Translations under genes and position numbers: made by a program
Notes under the pieces: generated by a model
What the model was told of the DNA's origin: nothing
What the model saw: the letters and a program-made list of their open reading frames with translations, nothing else
Databases searched by the model: none
Part shown: positions 7,219 to 15,773 of the stretch, in pieces
How the letters are laid out: every line of letters begins with the position of its first letter
How positions within the stretch are numbered: the first letter of the stretch is position 1
NCBI GenBank assembly: GCA_025201865.1
Contig: MU603088.1
Coordinates: forward strand, 3,305 to 21,566
Length of the DNA stretch: 18,262 nt
Source of the DNA: Ramicandelaber brevisporus
Lineage: Eukaryota; Kickxellomycota; Ramicandelaberales; Ramicandelaberaceae
Reading direction: 5' to 3'

Positions 7219-9411
7219 ATGAGCGACAGTGACGACTGGGATTGCCCACTTTGCATGGAGGAGATGGACATGGGAGATCGTGGGTTCCGTCCATGTGAGT
7301 GCGGCTATCAGATTTGCAGCTTCTGCTATCATCGCATCAAGGACGACCTGAATGGCCAGTGTCCAGCCTGCCGTCGCTTGTACTCTGAACAAACGCCTGT
7401 AATTGTCCCAGTTGCATCAGCCAGTAATACTAACAATGCTACAACAGCAGCAGCAGCAGCAGCAGCGGCTGGTGGCGGTGCTGGAGGTGGAGGAGGAGGG
7501 CGGAATAAGCGGCAGACCAACAGTAGACGAGGCAATAAAGAGCGCGACATTAGAAGAGACTCACCTGGAGCACAGGCTGGAAGGCAGCATTTGTCACATC
7601 TACGAGTAATGCAGCGAAACTTGGTATATGTGCTTGGATTACCTATTCATCTTTGTGCGGAAGAAATACTAGGCTCAAACGAGTACTTTGGACAGTTTGG
7701 AAGAGTAGTTAAAGTTGCCACCGTTGTATCTCGTAAAAGTAATAGCTATAACAGTGCACCAATGACCAGTGCATATATAACATATGCTAGGAATGAAGAT
7801 GCAAGTGTGGCGATTGACGCAGTTGATGGATGTATAATGGAGAGCGGAAGTCGGCCAATTAGAGCTACCTACGGGACAACCAAATATTGCCCATCGTATT
7901 TAAGATATCAAGAATGTACAAGTGACGGATGCATGTATTTACACGAGCCTGGTCCAGATGAAGACTCATACACTAAAGAGGATCTGCTAACTGGAAAACT
8001 ACATTCAACCTCCACCTTGAAAAATCACAATGAGAATGTACTCGCTCCATTCCCTCTTTACCCCACTCCGCAACACCGGCAACAACAACAACAACAACAA
8101 CAACAACCGCAGCAACAGCAACAACAACCGCAGCAGCCACAGCAGCAACCACAAGTCAAAATTACTCGACAGCGCATTGTACAATCTCAATCATCAGTGT
8201 CCACCCTCCCTCCCACGGCATCTTGGGCGAAAACTGCAGCTACTGGACTATCAACCACTCCTCAGCAAACCATCACTCAGTCACCATCCCCCAAGACAGG
8301 TTTTTATTCTGAATTTGATGCACAGCGTGACATTCCAACAGCAACAACAGCAGCGGCATCAGTAGCAGCAGCAGCCGCCGCTAGTCCGAGAAATGAGCCA
8401 GAAGAAACTCGCATTAATAGTGATGTCAAATACGATGCAGCTGATGGCGACAATAACGACAATAACGACAATGAAGACGATGATGACGACGACGACGATG
8501 ATGAGACTGTTTCGCCATGGGGTTCGGAAGATGGAATGTCAGTTTCTGATGAGCATGATGAAGATGAAGAGCCATCAAACCGTTCAACACCATCGACCCA
8601 ACCTGAGTCTCAGCCCCAGCCCCAGCCTCAGTCAGATGCTTGCAGCAGCACCAGTATCAGCATCAGCATCAGCAGAAGCCCATCAGTGGAGGAGAAGACT
8701 ATGGATCAGCCACCCTTTGTGCAGCCGCAAGTTTTGGCCAAATCAGTGCCTACAGTTCAGCCTTTGGATGTGTCTTCAGTCTTTGACCCATCATCACTAC
8801 TCAGCATCACACCGGTAACTGCATCCACTCCCATGGCATCAATTCAGCCTCGCTCTTTAATCAGTAGACACTCCTCTGTAATGGCATTTGATCCATTCAG
8901 TGTTGGTCGTAGACAGTCTCTACTCTCCCCAGCAGACACGCTCAGTGGTCACATCTGGCCAACACTACATCAACCTAGTTTTGCACCCAAAGTGGGTTCT
9001 GGACACTCTGTATATGGAAACACAGTGCCACATTACCATTCAACATTGGCTCAGAACGCTAATAGTGCTGCGATGCTTGATAGACAGCCGCTCCAGCATC
9101 AACAACTGCCAAGGAGTAGCTCAATTTCCACATCGCCCATGGTATCCAATGTAAGTGGTCAGCAAAATAGACAGCTGGCCCACTCCTCTTCTGATTATAT
9201 CGTTCTTGAAGACATTCTAAAAGTGTCGCAGGAGGAGCGTGATCGCACAGTAGCCGGAATGATGAGTGCCATCAGCAGTGGAGTTCCGCTGTCATCCCTT
9301 GCCACAAAGGTTCACGCTGAGCTTATACGTCTAGATAAGCAGCTAGAAAATGTACTTAGAAGCACCTCCAAGTCAAATGAGATGATTGAACGCATCTGTC
9401 TTCGAGTCTAG
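7219..9411 (+). CDS. NOT4: CCR4-NOT complex E3 ubiquitin ligase Not4/CNOT4 (730 aa)
   Basis: RING E3 ligase of the CCR4-NOT complex, acting in co-translational quality control and mRNA decay in the cytoplasm. The C4C4 RING occupies residues 9-51, with cysteines 9, 12, 26, 28, 33, 36, 48 and 51 all present and the family sequence CGYQICSFCYHRI. After an Ala/Gly linker comes an RRM (about 133-218) beginning RNLVYVLGLP, then a CCCH zinc finger with C224, C233, C238 and H242 (C-x8-C-x4-C-x3-H). This RING-RRM-CCCH order is diagnostic. The remainder is largely disordered: a Gln tract (288-311), an Ala run, an Asp/Asn-rich stretch near 412-430 and Ser/Gln/Pro-rich sequence. A short C-terminal helical, charged segment (about 664-730) may serve complex binding. 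The start is fixed by the RING at residue 9. It converges on the chitin synthase gene. Confidence 0.97.
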   Translation: MSDSDDWDCPLCMEEMDMGDRGFRPCECGYQICSFCYHRIKDDLNGQCPACRRLYSEQTPVIVPVASASNTNNATTAAAAAAAAGGGAGGGGGGRNKRQTNSRRGNKERDIRRDSPGAQAGRQHLSHLRVMQRNLVYVLGLPIHLCAEEILGSNEYFGQFGRVVKVATVVSRKSNSYNSAPMTSAYITYARNEDASVAIDAVDGCIMESGSRPIRATYGTTKYCPSYLRYQECTSDGCMYLHEPGPDEDSYTKEDLLTGKLHSTSTLKNHNENVLAPFPLYPTPQHRQQQQQQQQQPQQQQQQPQQPQQQPQVKITRQRIVQSQSSVSTLPPTASWAKTAATGLSTTPQQTITQSPSPKTGFYSEFDAQRDIPTATTAAASVAAAAAASPRNEPEETRINSDVKYDAADGDNNDNNDNEDDDDDDDDDETVSPWGSEDGMSVSDEHDEDEEPSNRSTPSTQPESQPQPQPQSDACSSTSISISISRSPSVEEKTMDQPPFVQPQVLAKSVPTVQPLDVSSVFDPSSLLSITPVTASTPMASIQPRSLISRHSSVMAFDPFSVGRRQSLLSPADTLSGHIWPTLHQPSFAPKVGSGHSVYGNTVPHYHSTLAQNANSAAMLDRQPLQHQQLPRSSSISTSPMVSNVSGQQNRQLAHSSSDYIVLEDILKVSQEERDRTVAGMMSAISSGVPLSSLATKVHAELIRLDKQLENVLRSTSKSNEMIERICLRV
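8080..8106 (+). repeat. (CAA)9 trinucleotide repeat in NOT4
   Basis: Nine CAA codons open a Gln/Pro-rich tract that continues with mixed CAG/CAA to about 8153. It codes for a poly-Gln segment after the CCCH finger and is likely to vary in length between strains. Confidence 0.95.
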
Positions 9412-9515
9412 TATATATATATAATTCCATTGATTCAATAATTTAACTTAATTTTGTTTAATATTGTTTAATTCAACTTAACTGAAGTATAATTTAGAAT
9501 AGAGTTAAGATGTGG
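9412..9515. terminator. AT-rich shared 3' region of NOT4 and the chitin synthase gene
   Basis: These 104 bp between convergent stop codons are markedly AT-rich. They begin with (TA)n and carry repeated TTTAAT/TTTAATT and AACTTAA blocks. That fits overlapping polyadenylation regions for both transcripts. No exact AATAAA was found. Confidence 0.45.
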
Positions 9516-12500
9516 TTAGTTGGCGCTTGGAGGAGAACACTGGCGAATGAGTTCCTCGGCAACCAACGCGTCAACATACTCAAAGTGGTAGCCAACAATG
9601 TCTCCTACAGTCTCCAGCAAATGTTCATGAATGTGGCGGCGAGTAATTTGGTTGAGATCAGCATCGGCCAGCAATGACTTGATCTCCAATATTATGGCAT
9701 CCTTGGTAGACTCGTCTAAATCAACTCCCATGCTCCACCTAGACTCTGCGGTGGCGCTGCTCATCATTGACACTGTGCGTGCCAGCCGCTCGGTGCCGAT
9801 TCCTGGTGGCGCAGTTTGTTCACCACTGGCATCGTCAAATTGAGTATTGGGAGAGGATAGCATCATTGAGTACACAGAGAGACTACCAGATGCGCGCGAC
9901 TTTTCACTATAAGTTGATACACTTCTAACCACTCCAATGCTGCCTTCACCACTTTGAATTAATGATGAGAATCGAGGATTATGGGCCAGCGGAATATCTG
10001 CATCTTGAGCCCAGCTTGGCCGAGAGGCACTAATGCGTCGGTGCTGAGATGAGTTTCGACTTGTCTGCCGAGGTGTTCGATTGCGAGCAATAGCGTCATT
10101 GAGAGGCACCGTACCAATTGGACCTCGAGGAAACCGAGTCGAATAATAATAATCTTCGTTATCATTGTTATCATTGTTATCATTGTCATCATCATCATCA
10201 TCATTTTGGTCAGCAAATGGATTTGAAATTGCAGTAACACCAGTATTATTGCCATTACTACTTCCAGTATTATTGCCATTACTACTTCCAGTATTATTAC
10301 CACTACTGTTGCCAATCTTAGTACCATTGTCACCTTGATGAGTATTTGCCTCAATTGATTCCAGGAATAGCTCAAATGCATTGTTTTTCTTTTCGTTTTT
10401 AACATTCTCAGCGTTTTCATACAAGATTCCACTAGTGCTATTCAAAGCAGGCGATGCTGGAACCGAGTAAATGTCAGGCTGATTTGCATATGTTACCGGA
10501 ACTCCTCTTACAATTGCACCGCTGGCTACGGCATCTGCAAGTCCCATTATTGACCCCACCATAGACATGTCCATCACATTGACTGCTGGTGGCTGAGTGG
10601 TGGTAGTAGTAGTAGTAGTAGTAGCAACAGGATTAATATCGACAAGTGACTGTTGAATGTGATCATCACTGTCATGAATCCACGAATCATTGTTATACAG
10701 TGTCTCGGCTGGAGTTAATTTACTGCTGTCTCTGCTGTGAATGTCTGACCTAAAAGCGGGCAAAGTTACTGTTGAAATGGTTTCTGCTGGAGTGACTGTT
10801 GCTGTATGAAGCGATATCAACTGTGCCTCTGAACTATTGACATTATGGCTATTATCAAGGTGGATGCTCGTAATTGTATTGAGACGCTCGGTGGATTGGA
10901 ATAAAGAGGGTGCGTGTGACTCCAATAGAAGACTAGAGTCTCTATCATATTCTTCATACTCGGCCAGCGTCTTCATGGGTACATTGAGCAGCAGTTCATG
11001 ACCAGGTCGTGAGGACACGGCGGGCAGAGATGACCGAGAGTCTACTAAACCATGGTCTCTCAAGTTATTGTAGCCATAGGCAGATTGAACATCAAACCAT
11101 CTGTTATCGTCCATTTTGAATATTGCAATAGCTGGGACCACAATTTCATACAATGCAAGTGAAAATGATATATAAACTACAAATGAGATTGCACGATAGA
11201 GCTGCTTGGTCAATGTGAACACAATCAGGTGAATAGCAATAACCGCAACTGTGGCTTGGAATGATATGAAGTTAGCCCATCTTTGACTAAATATATACAC
11301 AAGTGCATTGAGATACAAGTATAACAGCGCAATTGGAGTAAGTGTGATTCTTGATAGCGATAAGAATAGCGCAACATTTCTCAGTGGAATTGGCCGTAAA
11401 ACAGTTGGGGTTTCAAACGATTCAATCAACACATGCAGTCGAGATATAAACCATTGTTTTCTTTGTCTAATTGATGCACTAATACTGGATGGCAGTAACG
11501 TTCCTCCAAGTGCCAGAGGCTCGAATGTAATTTTAGAGTTTGGGAAAGCATCCAACAACGCAGAGTGAATCAGCTGATCTTCTCCCAGCCAGAATGCATT
11601 TCGTGAATGAGGGGATGAAGCATATAGCCCAGATAATATCGAAATTACATCCGCATGATTAGCATGTGGATACAACTGGCCATTATCGGTAGTGCTATTA
11701 TAGTTACCATTAATGATATCTCCATTGCTATTACCACTTCTACATGACACTCTATACATTACAAGAGAGGTGTTGATGGGAGGGGCTCTTGATTGATAAA
11801 TAAAGCTAGCTGCCATGGGGGCTACCATGTGTGAAAGATACAGCGCATAAGACTGAACCAGAGCAGCCAAGTCAGTTCCAAAGTTCACCATATCAATTGA
11901 ACCAGAGACAGCCACAGTGTTTGAGCCATTTCTATCCAGAGCCATTGAGAGACGATGAATGGCTTGAGGGTCAATCATTGTGTCGCCATCCAGTACCATC
12001 ATCCGATCAAACTCGTGAGGGTCTAATCCAAGCAAACTAATCTGATGGTACAATTCATACTCAAGCGGCGTTAAAAGTGTCGAGTCAAGCGACATCATTG
12101 CATGAAGGAATCCAAACATCAGTAATATCGAATCACGCTTGCCTCGATTTCCCTTCAGCCGAGTCTCTGCCGAATTACCAATTTTGGCGATTACTATATA
12201 TGGAACTCGATGCGTGCCTGATTCATAGTATCCAGAATGAACGCGTGCTGCATTTGCACATTTATACCCATCTCCAACTGAAATGTACTCGCGTCCTTGC
12301 AGCCGGCGGCCGGTCACTCCTCCGCTGTGGCTGAGTAGATCCAATACAGTCTGCTCAGTGCTCTTCACAGCCGACGCAGCAGCAGCGGCCACAGCAGACA
12401 AAGAGTTTGCAGTGGCAATAAACGATGGCAAAGTTGGATTTCGATCAGCACCAACGTCGCCATCACAAATGACAACCAGCAATTTACGGCGATCGTCATA

Positions 12501-14546
12501 ATCAGCTCTGACCACTGAGTTGATTGTACGGCTCAGCATCTCGGTGGTCTCGGCAAACACTGGAACTGCTACAATGCAGGCAGGCGGGAGTCCAGAGGAG
12601 GGGAATGGATGCATGAAGCGGCGTTTTCGCGATGGCGAGTGAGTGTATATCTCATAGACCCCCATACGAAGCAATGCCAGCCCAAGAACTATGCCCAGAG
12701 TTGCCCATAGAATTGGATTGTATGTACGACACGATCTGAACACAATTGTATTATCAAGAACAAACCCACGCAAAAACAACCTGTCAAAGCAGTCCAGCAG
12801 CTGATGTGAGTTGGGTAACTTGGCAAATACCTCAGTCGCATCTTGGCCAACGTTGTTTAGGAGCTCCTCGGTAACATCGCGAGGCAGGAACATTGTGAAG
12901 CCCTCGTTGACTATACGCTGAGGAGGACCTTGCAATGTTTGGATCAATTTAGTAGCATACTTGAGATAGGTTGTGACATCGTATACTTTCTCATAGATAA
13001 TGACCATAACACTCGAGCTGGATAAATTTCCATGGTTTGCACTAATCTCAGAGCGAGTGAACATCACCTTACCTTCAATCCGGCTCTGCAATACGCGACG
13101 CTGAGCAGTGTGCTGAAAGCAGATTGAAGAAGGATTGGTGGATGATGGTAAAGGAGACGGGCATTTGATCAAATTACGATTCTCAATGACATATCCAGGC
13201 TCTTGAGTGAGAACACTATTCAGCCATCGATCAGCAATAGATGGATTGGTGACACATTTGGAGATGGCTGGATCTCGATAACTATTTGAATTGCTTTTTC
13301 TAACCAAGGCCATAAAAGAAGGGAACAGAGTTGAGACATCATTTCCAAGGTAGTTAGCGATTAATGTTTGGAAGTCAGTTCCACGGATGTCAGCATAGTA
13401 GCCATTTACAGCCACCATTGGGCTATTTTTAATCATGTCCAAGGTCATTCCAGGGAGTCCTTCCGTGCAGTATCTAAATGGTACTAGCTGAATCCATAAT
13501 AAAAACAATAATGACGGAAGTAGAAACAGTATGATCGTTGCAGCCTTTTCTCTCCATGTCTTTTGTGCTCCATGTCCAGTTATTCCCATCTTCTCAATGG
13601 CTCTCCTTGGGAAGCACGACGTAAGCAATTTAGTCAGCACATACCATACCTGTTTACGTCTAGCACTGCTACCACCACCACCGCTATTATTATAATTATT
13701 GCCACCACCACCACCACCATTGCTGCTGCTTCCATTCAAGCGTCCAGTTCTTGATCTATATCGGTGGTTCTGTATAAAACTCAATGAATGTCTGTCTTTG
13801 GTTTCGTCTGCATCATGCCGAATTATATCTGATATTGCAATTGAAACTGGTCTCTGCTCTGGATTACTTTCACCTCGTAAATGCCTTGCTGATATGTTGG
13901 CTTTGTCTGTCTTCACATTGTCATCTGCCAGCGCTGTGTTTGCTGTAGAGAGTGGATGCTCATTGCCCAAATATCGATCAGCCAGTGATGTGCTAGATGG
14001 ATTGCTGCCTTGCATTCGAAGAAATCTCAAGTCATGCTCATGCGCCTTTGATTGAGATTCTGCAAGTGCTGCTGCTGCCATCGCTGCTGCTGTGGCCTTT
14101 GCTCGTCTCAAATAATTCTGCTTGGCCTTGGCAAATGGCTTGCTTTTAGCCTGACCAGTTATACTTGAGAGGATGCCTCTCGATGGACTGCCGCGTGCAC
14201 CACCATCTGTAGTCGCAGCAACTGAGATTGACCCATCAAGATGCCTCCGAGATGGCTTGCTGTCTGCTGTCTTCGCTGCAAGGTCGTCGGTCGCCAGCGA
14301 AGCACTGCCGTCTTGAGCGAGCCGCCGCCTGCTCTGCTGCATTGCTGTGTGAGGCTGACGTTGCTCTCCGCCCTGCTCCTGCTCTCGGCCGATGGCGTCC
14401 ACTCCTGAGGAGATCTGCAGTGCATCGTCGTTGTAGAGGCCCCACGAGTCATGCCGGTGGTCATCAACCGCAACCGTAGCGTCTGTATTGCTAGAGGCCA
14501 CAGTGCTCCAGGCACCATTCTGGCCAGTCTTTTCGCTGTGTGTCAT
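9516..14546 (-). CDS. Chitin synthase, class V/VII-like with cytochrome-b5-like and DEK_C domains, no myosin motor, degenerate core motifs (1676 aa)
   Basis: Plasma-membrane GT2 enzyme family that polymerises UDP-GlcNAc to chitin. Residues 1-330 are disordered; there is no myosin head. A membrane segment (335-354) precedes a cytochrome-b5-like region (about 485-600), then a second segment (612-628). The glycosyltransferase core has VPVFAE (661), ICDGDVG (693-699), GDGYK (758-762), GNRGKRDS (799-806) and LDGDT (852-856, the D-x-D). Then hallmarks fail: INTS (924-927) replaces LPGC, EDQ (989-991) replaces EDR, and QRKQW (1028-1032) replaces QxxRW. Three membrane segments follow (about 1057-1082, 1092-1112, 1119-1142), then a long Asn/Ser/Asp-rich linker and a DEK_C domain (1612-1668) as in class V-VII enzymes. 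The ATG at 14546 (MTHSEKTGQNG) is chosen; a frame from 14678 would add a very basic stretch read from the promoter. Family membership is secure, but activity is doubtful. Confidence 0.93.
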   Translation of the reverse strand: MTHSEKTGQNGAWSTVASSNTDATVAVDDHRHDSWGLYNDDALQISSGVDAIGREQEQGGEQRQPHTAMQQSRRRLAQDGSASLATDDLAAKTADSKPSRRHLDGSISVAATTDGGARGSPSRGILSSITGQAKSKPFAKAKQNYLRRAKATAAAMAAAALAESQSKAHEHDLRFLRMQGSNPSSTSLADRYLGNEHPLSTANTALADDNVKTDKANISARHLRGESNPEQRPVSIAISDIIRHDADETKDRHSLSFIQNHRYRSRTGRLNGSSSNGGGGGGNNYNNSGGGGSSARRKQVWYVLTKLLTSCFPRRAIEKMGITGHGAQKTWREKAATIILFLLPSLLFLLWIQLVPFRYCTEGLPGMTLDMIKNSPMVAVNGYYADIRGTDFQTLIANYLGNDVSTLFPSFMALVRKSNSNSYRDPAISKCVTNPSIADRWLNSVLTQEPGYVIENRNLIKCPSPLPSSTNPSSICFQHTAQRRVLQSRIEGKVMFTRSEISANHGNLSSSSVMVIIYEKVYDVTTYLKYATKLIQTLQGPPQRIVNEGFTMFLPRDVTEELLNNVGQDATEVFAKLPNSHQLLDCFDRLFLRGFVLDNTIVFRSCRTYNPILWATLGIVLGLALLRMGVYEIYTHSPSRKRRFMHPFPSSGLPPACIVAVPVFAETTEMLSRTINSVVRADYDDRRKLLVVICDGDVGADRNPTLPSFIATANSLSAVAAAAASAVKSTEQTVLDLLSHSGGVTGRRLQGREYISVGDGYKCANAARVHSGYYESGTHRVPYIVIAKIGNSAETRLKGNRGKRDSILLMFGFLHAMMSLDSTLLTPLEYELYHQISLLGLDPHEFDRMMVLDGDTMIDPQAIHRLSMALDRNGSNTVAVSGSIDMVNFGTDLAALVQSYALYLSHMVAPMAASFIYQSRAPPINTSLVMYRVSCRSGNSNGDIINGNYNSTTDNGQLYPHANHADVISILSGLYASSPHSRNAFWLGEDQLIHSALLDAFPNSKITFEPLALGGTLLPSSISASIRQRKQWFISRLHVLIESFETPTVLRPIPLRNVALFLSLSRITLTPIALLYLYLNALVYIFSQRWANFISFQATVAVIAIHLIVFTLTKQLYRAISFVVYISFSLALYEIVVPAIAIFKMDDNRWFDVQSAYGYNNLRDHGLVDSRSSLPAVSSRPGHELLLNVPMKTLAEYEEYDRDSSLLLESHAPSLFQSTERLNTITSIHLDNSHNVNSSEAQLISLHTATVTPAETISTVTLPAFRSDIHSRDSSKLTPAETLYNNDSWIHDSDDHIQQSLVDINPVATTTTTTTTTQPPAVNVMDMSMVGSIMGLADAVASGAIVRGVPVTYANQPDIYSVPASPALNSTSGILYENAENVKNEKKNNAFELFLESIEANTHQGDNGTKIGNSSGNNTGSSNGNNTGSSNGNNTGVTAISNPFADQNDDDDDDNDNNDNNDNEDYYYSTRFPRGPIGTVPLNDAIARNRTPRQTSRNSSQHRRISASRPSWAQDADIPLAHNPRFSSLIQSGEGSIGVVRSVSTYSEKSRASGSLSVYSMMLSSPNTQFDDASGEQTAPPGIGTERLARTVSMMSSATAESRWSMGVDLDESTKDAIILEIKSLLADADLNQITRRHIHEHLLETVGDIVGYHFEYVDALVAEELIRQCSPPSAN
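9543..9713 (-). other. DEK_C domain of the chitin synthase
   Basis: The last ~60 residues include AIILEIKSLLADADLNQITR and a closing helix VDALVAEELIRQ. This is the DEK C-terminal fold found at the end of many class V/VI/VII fungal chitin synthases, and it supports the class assignment although the motor is absent. Confidence 0.8.
10156..10204. repeat. Asp/Asn codon repeat (ATTGTTATC and ATC units) in the chitin synthase linker
   Basis: On the coding (-) strand this reads as GAT/GAC and AAT/AAC codons giving a mixed Asp-Asn tract (residues about 1448-1463). It is a coding minisatellite and probably variable. Confidence 0.8.
10240..10311. repeat. Three 24-bp tandem repeats in the chitin synthase linker
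   Basis: Units at 10240-10263 and 10264-10287 are identical; 10288-10311 is a degenerate third copy. They code for repeated NNTGSSNG units (about 1412-1435), each with an N-x-T sequon. The identity of two copies suggests recent duplication. Confidence 0.9.
11451..11465 (-). other. Altered QxxRW motif (QRKQW) of the chitin synthase
   Basis: Coding-strand codons are CAA AGA AAA CAA TGG. The fourth position, Arg in processive GT2 enzymes, is Gln. CAA is one transition from CGA, so a single substitution could have caused it. Confidence 0.85.
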
Positions 14547-14633
14547 TTTTAGTTGTAGGTGGTTTCTTTGCTGTTTTTGTCTTTGCGGATGGTAGAGCAG
14601 TCTTCTTCTCTTTGCTCCTCTTCTCCTCCTCTC

Positions 14634-14668
14634 CTTCCGTCTTCCGTCTTCCGTCTTCCGTTTTCCGT
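14634..14668. repeat. Five 7-bp repeats (CTTCCGT) in a promoter
   Basis: Four perfect CTTCCGT copies are followed by TTTCCGT. Each carries TTCCG, so the array could be a cluster of short transcription-factor sites or a slippage product. Confidence 0.95.
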
Positions 14669-14710
14669 CATCCTTCACACTGGCCTCGAGTCGAACAAAG
14701 ACTGATCTTC

Positions 14711-14734
14711 TTGCTCTTGCTCTTGCTCTTGCTC
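14711..14734. repeat. (TTGCTC)4 repeat upstream of the HAD phosphatase gene
   Basis: Four perfect TTGCTC hexamers lie 20-43 bp before the first in-frame ATG of the phosphatase. They probably fall in its 5' leader. Confidence 0.95.
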
Positions 14735-14753
14735 TTCTTCCGGATTAGAATAC

Positions 14754-15773
14754 ATGTTCAAGCCAACTGGCTGGTTAAAGTTTGCAGCCACAATGGCCAC
14801 GCCAAAGCAAAAGGCATTTGCGTTTGACATTGATGGCGTCTTGCTCCGCGGCCGCCAGGCTCTTCCGCAAGGTATTCGCACCATCCAGCGTTTGCACAAG
14901 GAGAAGGTTCCGTTCATCTTCCTAACAAACGGAGGCGGCTGCAATGAATCGGCCAAAGCAGCCCAGCTGTCCGAGAAGCTGCAGACTCCAGTTTCGGCCG
15001 ACCAAGTTGTGCTTTGCCACTCTCCACTGCGCCAGTACGTGTCTGAATATCAGGACAAGCGCATTCTTGTACTCGGTGGGTTTAGGCGCAACTGCGTAAA
15101 CATTGCCCGCGAGATGGGATTTAACAAGGCGTCTGCTCCAATTGATTTGCTTCGCTCATTCAAGACGAGCACCGATGCAATGTGGCCATTCCTGAACTAT
15201 AAGTACGAAGACTATAGAGACGCTGAGCTGCTGGACAATGTGATGGACGAGCAGTTCCATGCTGTGTTCTTGTGGCATGATTCCTACGACTGGGGTCTGG
15301 AAGCCCAGGTTGCCATTGATTTGCTGCGTGCCGAAGGTGGCAGATTGAGTGGCGTCCAAACAAATCATCAGACCATGCCACTGTACACGACTAACTCTGA
15401 TCTTCTGTGGGCCAACGACTTCACATTGCCCCGCTTTGGACAGGGTGTATTCCCTGTTGCCATGAATTCGCTGTTCCACAGTCTTACCGGCTCAAATCTC
15501 AAGCGAGTTGAGTATGGAAAGCCAAACAGAGGCACATATGAATATGCTGAGAAGCTCATTAAGCAGCAAACTGGTCTCGCTGCTGGCGAGCTCGAGGTGT
15601 ATGCAATTGGAGACAATCCAGAGGCCGATATCGCCGGTGCCAATGCATATGGATGGAACTCTGTCTTGGTGAGAACTGGTGTATTCCGTGGTCCTGGTGA
15701 CAATGATAAACGCCATCCGGCCAAGCATGTATTTGACCATGTCGAGGCTGCTGTGGATACAATTTTAAACTAA
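14754..15773 (+). CDS. HAD-superfamily hydrolase, subfamily IIA, Cut-1/HDHD5 (CECR5)-like, probably mitochondrial (339 aa)
   Basis: Resembles yeast YKR070W and human HDHD5/CECR5, HAD phosphatases often found in mitochondria with poorly defined substrates. All four HAD motifs are present: DIDGV (25-29, nucleophile D25 and acid D27), LTNGGG (57-62, motif II Thr58), YGKP (254-257, Lys256) and GDNPEADIAGAN (286-297, metal-binding D287 and D292). The C2 cap lies between motifs II and III. The closing stretch GWNSVLVRTGVF is typical of subfamily IIA. Two starts are plausible. The ATG at 14754 has a poor context (T at -3) but adds a 13-residue extension with two Lys, aromatic residues and no acids, like a short presequence. 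The ATG at 14793 (MATPKQK) has a strong context (A at -3, G at +4). The longer form is given; leaky scanning could yield both. Confidence 0.93.
   Translation: MFKPTGWLKFAATMATPKQKAFAFDIDGVLLRGRQALPQGIRTIQRLHKEKVPFIFLTNGGGCNESAKAAQLSEKLQTPVSADQVVLCHSPLRQYVSEYQDKRILVLGGFRRNCVNIAREMGFNKASAPIDLLRSFKTSTDAMWPFLNYKYEDYRDAELLDNVMDEQFHAVFLWHDSYDWGLEAQVAIDLLRAEGGRLSGVQTNHQTMPLYTTNSDLLWANDFTLPRFGQGVFPVAMNSLFHSLTGSNLKRVEYGKPNRGTYEYAEKLIKQQTGLAAGELEVYAIGDNPEADIAGANAYGWNSVLVRTGVFRGPGDNDKRHPAKHVFDHVEAAVDTILN

Larger units (their letters stand above)
14547..14753. promoter_or_regulatory. Bidirectional promoter region between the chitin synthase and HAD phosphatase genes
   Basis: This divergent region is strongly pyrimidine-rich on the + strand. 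It has an almost pure T/C block from about 14601 to 14668 and two short tandem arrays. If the downstream start at 14793 is the one used for the phosphatase, the region extends to 246 bp. Confidence 0.55.

Noticed and set aside
8030-8365. Asn-rich + strand frame within NOT4
   Set aside because: Frame-shifted reading of the CAA/CAG repeat (poly-Asn instead of poly-Gln).
9959-10432. 157-codon - strand frame overlapping the chitin synthase
   Set aside because: It is a Met/Ile/Val-rich alternative frame of the Asn/Asp codon repeats in the linker.
14547-14678. 44-residue basic N-terminal extension of the chitin synthase
   Set aside because: It is read from CTTCCGT-type promoter repeats and would leave only 75 bp between divergent start codons.
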